From: Moritella sp.
GTDB taxonomy: Bacteria; Pseudomonadota; Gammaproteobacteria; Enterobacterales; Moritellaceae
Reading direction: 5' to 3'
Assembly (NCBI RefSeq): GCF_013215705.1
Contig: NZ_JABSQR010000024.1
Span: forward strand, 1-64,000
DNA: 64,000 bases
Positions 19,348 through 29,021 of the stretch are shown here, one piece after another. The notes beneath the pieces were generated by a model. The model saw nothing but the letters and a program-made list of their open reading frames with translations. It ran no database searches and was not told the DNA's origin. The position numbers and the translations under genes were made by a program. Positions within the stretch are counted from its first letter, which is position 1. Each line of letters starts with the position of its first letter.

Positions 19348-21183
19348 ATGAGTGATGATTTATTAAGTTATTATAATCGTGAGTTAAGTTACCTAAGACG
19401 TATGGGCGCTGACTATGCTAAAAAATATCCCAAAATAGCAGGTCGATTAAAGCTTGATGATGACTCAGTCGAAGATCCACATGTATCACGGTTGCTCGAA
19501 GGGGTATCGTTATTAACCGCACAAATTAGACAAAAACTCGATGATAGTTTTCCGGAATTAACCGATGCCTTGTTAGGGCAGCTGGCGCCTGATTATCAAG
19601 TAACTATTCCGTCGCTGGGTATTTGCCAACTTAATGTCAACGAGATTGTCAGCAATGGTAGCTTATTTGCAAAAGGCAGTCGTGTGGTTACTCATGTGGC
19701 CGGGTACAAGGCTTGTGAGTTTACCACTTGCTATGATACCGACGTTAAACCACTGACTATTGAAGATATACGCTTTAAAAATGCCCCTTTCAATGCGCCT
19801 GATTCGCCTTGGATCACTAAACCGCATTCGGTATTACAATTTAGCTTAAAGCATTTTGTGGCAGGTGATAATTTATCTATGGTTAATCCAGATAAATTAC
19901 GCTTTTACCTTGGCGGGCAGCTGCAGCACGCATTTTTACTCTATACCCATTTATTCCAACATCTCATTGGTATTAGCATCAGTGCCAAAGATGATTTTAG
20001 TCACAGTAAAACGCTCGAAACGAGGCACCTTTCTACTGTCGGTTTTGACCATGACGCGTCCGTATTACCTTATGGCAAAAAATCATTTGATGGTTATCGC
20101 TTGTTAGTCGAGCAATTTGTGTTTCCACAGAAGTTTTTGTTTGTGGAATTAGTCGATTTATTATCTAAATTGACCCCGGAATACCATGATGAGGTGCAGT
20201 TTCATTTCTATTTTTCAGCGCCTTCATCAGAACTCGAATCAAACATTAATCACGATAGCTTGAAGTTAAACTGCACGCCGATAATTAATTGTTTCGAGCA
20301 GCAGTTAGAGCCCGTAATACTGAGCCCAAGTGTATATGAATATCGCATAGTAGCAGATAATCGTGACGAGTCATGCTCTGAAGTTGTCGCGATTACGGAT
20401 GTCGCTTTGTATGACAGCGAGATGGACAAAACCATACTCGGGCCATTTTACAGCCAAAGTCATCCCAGCTATCAAGATGTGAGCCATTTTTGGGTGGCAA
20501 GACGTGAACATTCAGATTGGTCAGGCGGTGTAGCCCAAAAAGGTACCGAGTTATTTATCTCGGTTGTTGATCGGGAATTCAATAGTTTTACGGATGTAGC
20601 CGCAAATGGTAGCAGCCAACGGTTAAGTTTACATGGCCGTTGTTCTAATCGGAATTTACCGGTGCAGTTACCTTATGGCGGTGGTAACCCTGTTTTACAT
20701 ACCCCAACTGGTGGTCATATGGTACAAAGTGCAACCTGTATGACGCCATTTACCGCTGCGGTACGCCCTGAATTAGGTAAAGCCACGCGTTGGCAGTTAT
20801 TACGTCTGGTGAGTCTTGATCATTTCTCCGGCAACGAGGGCCGCGATAAACTGTGTGACTTATTACACCTGTTTAACTTTGCTAATAATGCTGCCAGTAA
20901 TACCCAGATCCAACATATTGACGCGTTAACCATTACGCCTGCGACAGCTAAGTTACAAGTACAAGGTCGAATGGGGCTGTGTTATGGCAGTGATATTAAT
21001 TTAACCTTAAACCCTGCGGGTTTCCCGGACAATGATTTATTTTTCTTTGCCACGGTGCTCGATCGTTTCTTTGCTTTGTTTGCTGCGATCAATAGTTTCA
21101 CCCGTCTTAAGGTCACTTGCCACGGTAGTACGCAGCTATATCATCAATGGCCTGCGCGTATTGGCGAACGAGCTTTGCTGTAA
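19348..21183 (+). CDS. tssF: T6SS baseplate protein TssF
   Basis: Baseplate wedge protein (VasA/ImpG family) that with TssG holds VgrG and TssK. The N-terminus DLLSYYNRELSYLRRMG is the family signature. Internal FAKGSRV and the C-terminal LDRFFALFAAINSFTRL segment also fit. The length of 611 residues is standard. It is followed 15 bases later by tssG. Confidence 0.95.
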   Translation: MSDDLLSYYNRELSYLRRMGADYAKKYPKIAGRLKLDDDSVEDPHVSRLLEGVSLLTAQIRQKLDDSFPELTDALLGQLAPDYQVTIPSLGICQLNVNEIVSNGSLFAKGSRVVTHVAGYKACEFTTCYDTDVKPLTIEDIRFKNAPFNAPDSPWITKPHSVLQFSLKHFVAGDNLSMVNPDKLRFYLGGQLQHAFLLYTHLFQHLIGISISAKDDFSHSKTLETRHLSTVGFDHDASVLPYGKKSFDGYRLLVEQFVFPQKFLFVELVDLLSKLTPEYHDEVQFHFYFSAPSSELESNINHDSLKLNCTPIINCFEQQLEPVILSPSVYEYRIVADNRDESCSEVVAITDVALYDSEMDKTILGPFYSQSHPSYQDVSHFWVARREHSDWSGGVAQKGTELFISVVDREFNSFTDVAANGSSQRLSLHGRCSNRNLPVQLPYGGGNPVLHTPTGGHMVQSATCMTPFTAAVRPELGKATRWQLLRLVSLDHFSGNEGRDKLCDLLHLFNFANNAASNTQIQHIDALTITPATAKLQVQGRMGLCYGSDINLTLNPAGFPDNDLFFFATVLDRFFALFAAINSFTRLKVTCHGSTQLYHQWPARIGERALL

Positions 21184-21198
21184 GAATAGGGACGATGT

Positions 21199-22176
21199 AT
21201 GTTAGAAAAAGATTTAATGCAATTTCCGCATGATTATGATTTTTATCAAGCCGTTTATGCAGTGCAAAATCAAGCAAAACGGGCCGGACTTGATAATGGT
21301 GCCATTGGTCGTGATAATTTCCCCAGCCTTGAAGCGGTACGTTTTTCAGTTGCGCAGCAAGTTGGTTATGTAGGTGCTCCAATTAGCCAAGTGACCGAGG
21401 TCGCAGATAGCCATCAGTTAGATTTGGCGGTGACATTTTTAGGATTGACGGGGGTGAACGGGGCTCTGCCATTTCATTATACCGAAGCCATTCTGCAGCG
21501 AATGCGACATAAAGATCATGCATTACGTGATTTCTTCGATATGTTTAATAACCGCATCATTGCCTTGTATTATCGCAGTTGGGAAAAATATCGTTTTGCA
21601 ATTGGTTATGAACAGAACGGCTGTAACCCCACCGATCCCATCAGCGTAGCGCTGAGTAATTTAACTGGCGCGGATGACGATTTAGAACTCTATTTTGCCA
21701 GTTATTTCAAACATGCCATTCGTAACGAAGCTAATTTACGCAATATGTTGCAAGAGATTGTGGCAGGTGATGTTGTCATTAAGACACTGCAAGGTCAGTG
21801 GATCAACATGGCGGATGATGAAGTCACCCGGTTATGTTCACGGCAACAACCTGAAGGTGCATTCGCCTGCTTAGGTGTTAATAGCATGGTTGGTGGCAAG
21901 ATGTGGGACCTGAGTAGCAAGATTGATATAGTGTTAAAGCCAAGTGATGCGTCGGACTTTGACCAGCTAAAACCTAATTCAGCCAAACGTAAGATAATAG
22001 AAAACTTAGTCGCCAGATATCTTGGCCCCGCAATCAAAAGCAGCTTGAAAGTAGAGGCTGACTATGACGCCATCATCAAACCACGGTTAGGTGCTGTCGA
22101 AATGCAGTTGGGTTCTGGCGCTATGTTATTACATGATGAATCGCAAGGGAATCAGGCTCGTAAGGTGTGTTTATGA
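21199..22176 (+). CDS. tssG: T6SS baseplate protein TssG
   Basis: Baseplate wedge partner of TssF (VasB/ImpH family). Recognisable blocks are PHDYDFYQAVYAV near the N-terminus, PSLEAVRFS, FLGLTGVNGALPFHYTE and the FFDMFNNRIIALYYRSWEKYR helix. The length of 325 residues is typical. It is the last gene of the baseplate operon; the following gene is unrelated to the secretion machine. Confidence 0.95.
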   Translation: MLEKDLMQFPHDYDFYQAVYAVQNQAKRAGLDNGAIGRDNFPSLEAVRFSVAQQVGYVGAPISQVTEVADSHQLDLAVTFLGLTGVNGALPFHYTEAILQRMRHKDHALRDFFDMFNNRIIALYYRSWEKYRFAIGYEQNGCNPTDPISVALSNLTGADDDLELYFASYFKHAIRNEANLRNMLQEIVAGDVVIKTLQGQWINMADDEVTRLCSRQQPEGAFACLGVNSMVGGKMWDLSSKIDIVLKPSDASDFDQLKPNSAKRKIIENLVARYLGPAIKSSLKVEADYDAIIKPRLGAVEMQLGSGAMLLHDESQGNQARKVCL

Positions 22177-22318
22177 GCATCTACGTTCATGATCATTTAA
22201 TAAAATAACGTACACTAATCAATGTTTTCATAAAACTACCACATTCATAACTTACTCTTTAATAAGGTGATCGATAGCAGATCGTAATGGAATGAAATAA
22301 CGTCAAGGAGTTGATGTA

Positions 22319-24013
22319 ATGAATAATGTATTTTTGAAGACGATGATTGCAGCGAGTTTATCCGTCACATTAACAGCATGTGATGATGATGATAAGTCCA
22401 ATTACAGCACATGCGTAGACGCGGGAGATGAATGCCAGCAGTTTACCTTATTACACACCAATGATAATCATGGCCGCTTCTGGGAAAATAGCTATGGTGA
22501 ATATGGCATGGCAGCCCGTAAAACATTGATTGATACCATTACTGCAGAAGTCGAGTCTTCAGGCGGCGAAATATTATTGTTATCGGGTGGCGATATTAAT
22601 ACTGGTGTACCGGAATCAGATTTACAAGATGCGAGACCTGATTTTATCGGGATGAATCTGCTTGGTTATGATGCGATGGCTGTCGGTAACCATGAGTTTG
22701 ATAACCCATTATCGGTGTTAGAAATGCAGCGTGAGTTAGCTGATTTTCCAATGTTAGCCGCCAACATATATGATAAAGAAACGGGTGAACGTTACTTTGA
22801 CGCTTATAAAATATTTGAGATTAATGGCGTACGTATCGCAGTCATTGGCCTAACAACAGAAGACACAGTGAAAATTGGTAATCCCGAATTTATTAGTGGA
22901 CTTAGATTTACCGATCCAAAAATTGAAGTGCAATTGGTTATTGATGAAATTAACGCTGCAAATAGCGCGGACGTGATATTTGCCACAACTCACATGGGGC
23001 ATTATGCCGACGGCCAGCATGGCAGTAATGCACCGGGTGATGTGGCACTTGCTCGTGCGGTAAACGAAGGCGAGCTTGACGCTATTATTGGCGGCCATTC
23101 GCAAAACCCTGTGTGTATGGAAGCAGATAGCAACAGCTATGCAAACTTTCAACCGACAGGTGAATGTATTCCTGATCAACAAAATGGCACCTATATAATG
23201 CAAGCCTTTGAATGGGGGAAGTATGTAGGCCGAGCTGATTTTGAATTTTATAACCAACAACTACACTTGGTTAATTATCGATTAATCCCTGTTAACATTA
23301 AAGTTAAAAATGAAGATGGCGAGCGTGTGCTTGTTGCTGACCCGATCATCCCCGACGCAACGGTTAAAGAGATCTTATCCCAATACCAAGATAAGGGACA
23401 AGAAGAACTTAGCGAGGTTATCGCCACAACCGATGAACTATTAGATGGTGCACGGGCTAATGTTCGTTCTCAACAAACTAACTTGGGTCATCTCATTGCG
23501 ACTGCGCATTCGCTCAAGGTTAACGCGGATATTGGTATTATGAATTCGGGCGGGGTACGTGCATCAATCGAAGCCGGAGATATCACCTATAAAGACGTGT
23601 TAACCGTGCAACCTTTTGGTAATACATTAACTAAAAGCACGATGACGGGCGCTGAAATAGCCACTTATTTGAGTGACGTAGCAACGAAACAAGTGGGTTC
23701 AGGTGCTTATGCACAATTAATCGGTGTATCAATGAGTGTTGATTGCCAAAACCAAAGTGTGTCGATCTCTGATATCAATAATAAAGGTTTTAGCGAAACG
23801 GCGAGTTATAGTTTCACTGTGCCAAGTTTTAATGCGGCCGGTGGTGACGGCTACCCAGTTATTGACCCGGTCATGACTGGCTATGTGGATGCTGAAGTGT
23901 TGTATTCATTTTTTAAACAACAAGGCAATATTGTTGCGAGTGAATTTACACCCTCTAATCAGGTGGTTTACACCAATTCAGATAGTGTGAATGGTTGTTT
24001 GATTAACGAGTAA
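22319..24013 (+). CDS. UshA/NutA-like 5'-nucleotidase, predicted lipoprotein
   Basis: Metallophosphoesterase that removes phosphate from extracellular nucleotides (or hydrolyses UDP-sugars). The signal peptide ends in lipobox LTAC with Cys21; Asp at +2 would favour inner-membrane retention by the E. coli rule. The metal-binding motifs are intact: HTNDNHGR, GGDINTG, GNHEFDN, THMGH and GGHSQ. A C-terminal 5'-nucleotidase domain carries the MNSGGVRASIEAGDI and GGDGYPV motifs. AAGGAG lies 8 bases before the ATG. It is not a T6SS component; it may scavenge nucleotides, including those from lysed prey. It has its own 142-bp leader and a following hairpin, so it may be a separate transcription unit. 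Confidence 0.88.
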   Translation: MNNVFLKTMIAASLSVTLTACDDDDKSNYSTCVDAGDECQQFTLLHTNDNHGRFWENSYGEYGMAARKTLIDTITAEVESSGGEILLLSGGDINTGVPESDLQDARPDFIGMNLLGYDAMAVGNHEFDNPLSVLEMQRELADFPMLAANIYDKETGERYFDAYKIFEINGVRIAVIGLTTEDTVKIGNPEFISGLRFTDPKIEVQLVIDEINAANSADVIFATTHMGHYADGQHGSNAPGDVALARAVNEGELDAIIGGHSQNPVCMEADSNSYANFQPTGECIPDQQNGTYIMQAFEWGKYVGRADFEFYNQQLHLVNYRLIPVNIKVKNEDGERVLVADPIIPDATVKEILSQYQDKGQEELSEVIATTDELLDGARANVRSQQTNLGHLIATAHSLKVNADIGIMNSGGVRASIEAGDITYKDVLTVQPFGNTLTKSTMTGAEIATYLSDVATKQVGSGAYAQLIGVSMSVDCQNQSVSISDINNKGFSETASYSFTVPSFNAAGGDGYPVIDPVMTGYVDAEVLYSFFKQQGNIVASEFTPSNQVVYTNSDSVNGCLINE

Positions 24014-24019
24014 CACGAC

Positions 24020-24055
24020 TGTGTATCGTGGTGAATATTTTCGTGGCGATACACA
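24020..24055 (+). terminator. Stem-loop after the 5'-nucleotidase gene
   Basis: TGTGTATCG (24020-24028) pairs perfectly with CGATACACA (24047-24055) around an 18-base loop. There is no clear T-run, so termination is uncertain. Confidence 0.35.
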
Positions 24056-24193
24056 CACTTCATTTCGTATGCTAATGAGCAACAAATTTCATACTTTTTC
24101 CAACTTTAAGCTATTGATATTTCTGATAAGCTAATTTTATTACGGAATAGCGTTACGGCTGTTACCAATAAATTGCTGTATTAAGGATTGATA

Positions 24194-24850
24194 ATGGCAG
24201 AACAATACACGGTGGTGCAGGGCGATACCTTACCACGCATTGCAAAAAATCATGGGTTTGCCAATTACAAAGCAATTTATGAACATGAGTCGAATACAGA
24301 TTTTCGTATCCAACGTGATAATCCTAATATCATCTTCCCTGGTGATGTCATCACTATCCCCGATCCAGAACCTGTCTTTAAGGCACTCACTAGCGCAAAA
24401 ATTAATGTATTTAAAATTATAAAACATGCGGAGTATTTTCGCGCCGATTTTAAAGATAGTGAAGGTAATTCATGGTCTGGTAAGCGAGTCATCTTATCGC
24501 TCGATGGTGTAGACGCTGAATCATTCGTTAATGATGATGGCACCATTGAAATAGAGTTAGAAGAAAATAGCCCAGAAACAGGTACATTAAGTCTGTATTT
24601 TGACGATGAATCTCAAGAACCAAGTGAGATATTTGACGTTAGTCTAGGGCATTTAGACCCTGTTGATACAGCAACGGGAATTCAAGCTCGTTGTCGATTA
24701 CTGGGTTTTGATTGTGGAGATGTTGACGGTAATATTGCTGAAAAATCAATGGTAGGTATTAAAGGTTTTCAGGCTGAACATGGATTAACTATCGATGGTG
24801 ACGCCGCGGCAATTACGCAAGCTAAATTAAAAGAAATATATGGCTGTTAA
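24194..24850 (+). CDS. LysM / Ig-like / peptidoglycan-binding protein, T6SS effector accessory
   Basis: A 218-residue protein in three parts. A LysM domain (about 3-55; YTVVQGDTLPRIAKNHGF, ending FPGDVITIP) is followed by a beta-rich middle domain (about 68-145) and a C-terminal PG-binding-1 domain (about 150-218; the ARCRLLGFDCGDVDG and VGIKGFQAEHGLTIDG pattern). No signal peptide is visible, so it likely reaches the periplasm through the T6SS. It sits directly before a MIX effector that lacks LysM, while the next effector module has an almost identical LysM fused to the effector. This suggests it acts with its neighbour as a split version. ATG 24194 is chosen, with AAGGA upstream; the leader resembles that of the gene at 29979. 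Confidence 0.65.
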   Translation: MAEQYTVVQGDTLPRIAKNHGFANYKAIYEHESNTDFRIQRDNPNIIFPGDVITIPDPEPVFKALTSAKINVFKIIKHAEYFRADFKDSEGNSWSGKRVILSLDGVDAESFVNDDGTIEIELEENSPETGTLSLYFDDESQEPSEIFDVSLGHLDPVDTATGIQARCRLLGFDCGDVDGNIAEKSMVGIKGFQAEHGLTIDGDAAAITQAKLKEIYGC

Positions 24851-24913
24851 ACTATATGGTTGTAAAGCTATGTAACCTATAAAAATAGGCTGTAAATAAA
24901 AAATGGATTTTAT

Positions 24914-27913
24914 ATGACTCAGCAAACTCTCGCCGCTCCGGTAGCGAAAAATGACATGAATAAGTTTATCATCGATACCAAAGTTACGCCGATTTATCCG
25001 GTACGTTATGCGTATGCTAACTTTTTTGAAGAAGAGTTGAGTGAGGCGTCTGAGCCGCCAACATTATCGACATTACTTGATCTTGATGCGTCAGATAACA
25101 GTGGATACATCAAAGAAAGTAAGGGTTACTTAGTTAGACTATTGCGTGAAGGCTGGGTATATATTCGTGAAGAAGATGACTCGGCTAATGGTTATTTTCA
25201 TATATTTAAATATGAAAAAATTCAGAATGAAGGTCAAATCGTCGAAAAGTTCACTAAGTATCTGTTTAAAAATAAAAACAATGCGCAAGATGGATTGGTT
25301 CTGGACGATTCAACAAAGGTAAAGTCATACCCGTTTGTGTTTGTGCGTAAAGGTATTAAAGAGATCAGTATTATTTATACCGCACATGAGCTACATGCAA
25401 ATGTTATCGATAATTTGAATAGTAATGTTAACGAACGCAAGTTAGCAATGCAGCGTGTAGATCTATTAGCTGATTCTCATGAACATGCTGTCAAGGCCAA
25501 TGCAGACAATTTCAATAAATTAATTGAAGATTACAAATCAAGACAAGATCGGTTTTTACGGTTAAAAGAATCTGATAACCCTGACATTAAAGATCTTAAC
25601 TTGGATGTTTTAACCACTGAATCATCGTATGAGTTAGCCGCTGAACAGATAGCAGCAAAATTACAACGTAAGATCCCTTATGGTGAAACTGCACGTATTA
25701 TTGCATTACACGATCCTGTTGGACGTCAAATTGAAATTGCTGAAGCACATGCGAAACTATCTATTTGGGAGAAGAATTTTTCAGCGTCGAATATTTATTC
25801 ATATACAATTGGTAGCATTGTTAATGACTTAAATAAAACCGATGATGTTGATATGCGGGAGATCCTTGATGAGTCAATTGCTTGGGATAAGCATGAAAAA
25901 CATTGGGGAGAAATGAATGAGCAATATGATCAGTTTAAACAGAGGCAAGAGCAGTACTCTGCACTATATCTCGATTTTATGTGTGGTTCGGAGCTGACTG
26001 TCGGCTCACTTAGCATGTATTTTCAACATTTTTTTTGGTCTGAACCACTATCTGCAGATGATACTGAAGCTGAATTAAACAAATTGTGTAGTGTCGGGGC
26101 TGATATGTTTATGGGTATTGTGTCTTCTGCGCCAGGCAAAGCTGCAATGAAATCGATCATTACTGATGCGGCTGATAATAAGAACAATAATGCTTATTCA
26201 ATAAGCATTGCCGTTATTGTTAAATTGTTGACTACACCCGGAATTAAATGGTCAACTTATACTATTCAGTCTGTCGATAAACTTTTTGCTGGTTTAGGTT
26301 CGTTATGGGGGGAGATGCTCTCTTATTCCGATTACTCCGTTGAGTTATCTAAAAGGAAAATCAATAAATTTAATGCCAAGGCGCTTATCTATACTGTCGA
26401 AGATGTTGTGCCGCATTTATTAAAAGTATTTGGTGTGAAAATTGATCGGCAAAATAAAATAAGAATTTCGGATGATGCTTTGGCAAAAGTCTTTGCTAAG
26501 GCTCTTTCAGGTAAATTAAATTCAGCCGTTAAAACACAGGCTGAAGTCGGTAGTAATGAAAGGGCTAAGTCACGCGGGAATAGACTTTTTGCGACATCTA
26601 AAAAGTTAAAAGAGATGTCATCATTTTATTACTCTCTTGCAAACATTACGGTAGATAAAGCCGTTGCTCATCGTTATAAAACAGTTATTGCGGGAGATAT
26701 AACCGCTGATGCGAGTGTTACTGGTAATCATAAAGGTAAAGCGGTGCTTTTTTTAGATACGGCATTTTCGGGTTTATCAGCCTTTATTAACGTACAAACT
26801 CTTTTTGATATAGCAAACGAATCTAAATATGCCAATGCAGACCCCCTAAAACAAGCTGCAATAAATAATTCAGCCATGAGCTTGATAAGTAGCGCATCGT
26901 CTTTAGCCGTTGATACTGTGACCCTTGCAAATACAGTTACTCAAAGTGCAGCTATGCTCAGCAAGCATGCTCCACAAATTGCTAATATGTCGAAAGTCAT
27001 GATCCCCGCATTAACTGCACGTGCAGGACGTGTTGGAACACTGTTAGCTGGCAAGCTAGTGGGCAGTGCTGTTGCACTAGCAAATTTTACCGCCTCTGTT
27101 GCTGCGGTCTATAGTGGTATGCGTGCGTATGAATTAGGCCATACGGAAGAGGCAACTGGTCATTATATTTCTGCTTTCGGTTCTGGTGTGTTATTCGGGC
27201 AGGCTGCCGTCGCCGCAGGACTGTACTTAACATCTAGTGGTGCAATTCCTAGTCCAGTTACATGGGCAGTTGCTGTAGTGGGTTTAGTCGCTATTGGTGC
27301 AGGCGTTGCAATAACAATGGTATACGGTAAAACTCGATTGGAATTATTACTTGAAAGTTGTTTTTGGGGGGCAGGGAAAAAACATTTATTTTGGGATGAT
27401 AAAGAAAATCGAATTGATGATATAACTAAATTGTTAGAAATGGCAGGTGAAATTCATAATTTAAAAGCAGTCCAATCGTCTTTCCAAAACGAATTTCAAG
27501 AGTTCATGAATTTATTCTACATGCCAAAATTAGATATAAAACAAAAAGATAATGGAAAAGGCGCGCCACGGACTGTTAAATATCACTTCTCATTACCCAG
27601 TTTTCAAGTGGGACAATCAGACTTACGGTTTGATTTCTTCAGTACAGATTGGTTGGACTATGCAGTGGATAATAAATTAAATAATGATTTTCAAACAGCT
27701 TTTGAGGCTTATTTAGCTAATTCGCTCGATGGTCTTTATAACAAACGCAATCTTGAATTTGAAATAACGATGCTAGTTCCAAACAGTAGTCATATTAAAT
27801 GGTCTTACGAATGGCAACCCAATATTACCGTGCCTACTCGATTTTTAACTGAAGATGGCATCATAAAGGGTGAAACTTCTTACTTCGGTATGCGTAATGA
27901 CGACATTATTTAA
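24914..27913 (+). CDS. Putative MIX/VasX-type T6SS effector with hydrophobic C-terminal region
   Basis: A 999-residue protein whose N-terminus resembles the VasX N-terminal region. PVRYAY at about 29-34 is followed by LREGWVYIR (77-85), which fits the MIX motif hRxGhhYhh exactly. A long mostly helical middle region (about 160-650) precedes a cluster of hydrophobic Gly/Ala-rich segments at about 705-745, 755-778 and 780-805. A soluble tail of about 190 residues follows. This layout matches membrane-acting colicin-like effectors such as VasX. A membrane protein gene follows after 14 bases and is the likely immunity gene. The MIX motif is seen directly; the pore-forming role is inferred. Confidence 0.72.
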   Translation: MTQQTLAAPVAKNDMNKFIIDTKVTPIYPVRYAYANFFEEELSEASEPPTLSTLLDLDASDNSGYIKESKGYLVRLLREGWVYIREEDDSANGYFHIFKYEKIQNEGQIVEKFTKYLFKNKNNAQDGLVLDDSTKVKSYPFVFVRKGIKEISIIYTAHELHANVIDNLNSNVNERKLAMQRVDLLADSHEHAVKANADNFNKLIEDYKSRQDRFLRLKESDNPDIKDLNLDVLTTESSYELAAEQIAAKLQRKIPYGETARIIALHDPVGRQIEIAEAHAKLSIWEKNFSASNIYSYTIGSIVNDLNKTDDVDMREILDESIAWDKHEKHWGEMNEQYDQFKQRQEQYSALYLDFMCGSELTVGSLSMYFQHFFWSEPLSADDTEAELNKLCSVGADMFMGIVSSAPGKAAMKSIITDAADNKNNNAYSISIAVIVKLLTTPGIKWSTYTIQSVDKLFAGLGSLWGEMLSYSDYSVELSKRKINKFNAKALIYTVEDVVPHLLKVFGVKIDRQNKIRISDDALAKVFAKALSGKLNSAVKTQAEVGSNERAKSRGNRLFATSKKLKEMSSFYYSLANITVDKAVAHRYKTVIAGDITADASVTGNHKGKAVLFLDTAFSGLSAFINVQTLFDIANESKYANADPLKQAAINNSAMSLISSASSLAVDTVTLANTVTQSAAMLSKHAPQIANMSKVMIPALTARAGRVGTLLAGKLVGSAVALANFTASVAAVYSGMRAYELGHTEEATGHYISAFGSGVLFGQAAVAAGLYLTSSGAIPSPVTWAVAVVGLVAIGAGVAITMVYGKTRLELLLESCFWGAGKKHLFWDDKENRIDDITKLLEMAGEIHNLKAVQSSFQNEFQEFMNLFYMPKLDIKQKDNGKGAPRTVKYHFSLPSFQVGQSDLRFDFFSTDWLDYAVDNKLNNDFQTAFEAYLANSLDGLYNKRNLEFEITMLVPNSSHIKWSYEWQPNITVPTRFLTEDGIIKGETSYFGMRNDDII

Positions 27914-27927
27914 GGGTAAATAATACT

Positions 27928-28884
27928 ATGAAAAAGTTTAAATGGGTTGAGCATCCTATTCCTTTAATATTTAAACGAGATGAATTATTGGTGCATGAGC
28001 TTAATGAAAATTGTAAAGTACCAAGACCGATAATTTCTATTAGCAATGAATTTTTAGTCTTAAGTAATAGTTTTGTTATTATTCGGAATTTATTTTTAAT
28101 TCCAGCATTGCTTTCTGTTCTGTATTTGTGTGTTAGTGAAATAGAAGATATATATCAGAATTGGAAAGCATCTGAGAAAAATGCAATAGAATACATTGGA
28201 TTTAAAAAAAGTACTTATGGAGATGATTATTTTGACAAGTTACCAGTAGGAACTAAATATCGAGATATCATTTTGTATCAATATGGGAGGATTGATGAAA
28301 ATAATAAGCTAACTTTTGAGCAGTTCCTTACTGATAGATATGAAGGGTATTATGTCGATGGTGATGGCTCTCGCCGTCATGACCGAAACAGTATCATTTT
28401 CTTCGGGACAACTATCCCACTATTAGTCATTTGGGTTATAGGTTTTAAACGTCGTGCCCCTTTGATTTTTGATCGTAAAAGGCGCCTGCTTTACACATGG
28501 AGTAAAGGTAAAGTAGTCGCGCAGCGTTATGACAACCTACGCGCTTTGGAAACTCCTTCTTTCTTAGCCCTTATGTTGCGGGCTACAACGAAAAAAGGTG
28601 CATTAGGTTGGGGGCGTTTTTCTGTTACACCTCAAGGCAATACTATCTATAACAGTAAGGATTCTTATCAACAGATCCTCGCTTACATAGTGCAGTTTAT
28701 GGAATATGGACGAGAGCATGTGATGCCAGAGCAAACGCAATGGCAGGGGCGAAAAGGCTGGTTCTTTTTTGAAGACAAAAAGCCCGAGGATTTTGAAGAT
28801 CAGCTTGCAGCCTTGTTAGTGAGAATCGATGCTGCGACAGACGAAGTCGAATTTGATGAAGATGGTCAGCTTGTAGAGTCTTAA
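27928..28884 (+). CDS. Putative membrane immunity protein for the MIX effector
   Basis: A 318-residue protein with a hydrophobic segment at about 50-68 (NLFLIPALLSVLYLCV), a second at about 163-180 (FFGTTIPLLVIWVIGF), and then a cytoplasmic-type domain with PLIFDRKRRLLYTW. The overall pattern resembles DUF6708-type proteins seen near VasX-like genes; I could not verify this by search. It begins 14 bases after the effector stop. Its codon usage in the first half is more AT-rich than the core T6SS genes, in keeping with cargo that is exchanged. The immunity role is inferred from position and topology. Confidence 0.55.
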   Translation: MKKFKWVEHPIPLIFKRDELLVHELNENCKVPRPIISISNEFLVLSNSFVIIRNLFLIPALLSVLYLCVSEIEDIYQNWKASEKNAIEYIGFKKSTYGDDYFDKLPVGTKYRDIILYQYGRIDENNKLTFEQFLTDRYEGYYVDGDGSRRHDRNSIIFFGTTIPLLVIWVIGFKRRAPLIFDRKRRLLYTWSKGKVVAQRYDNLRALETPSFLALMLRATTKKGALGWGRFSVTPQGNTIYNSKDSYQQILAYIVQFMEYGREHVMPEQTQWQGRKGWFFFEDKKPEDFEDQLAALLVRIDAATDEVEFDEDGQLVES

Positions 28885-29021
28885 TAACGCCATACTTATA
28901 ATCAGTCCTTGGTATAGTTAAGGTATTAATTTAACGACGGAATATAGGGCTGGTATATAAACAGATGTAAGATGCTAGGACAGCATCATCGTACTTCAAT
29001 TTTAGCTAAACGGATTTGGCA

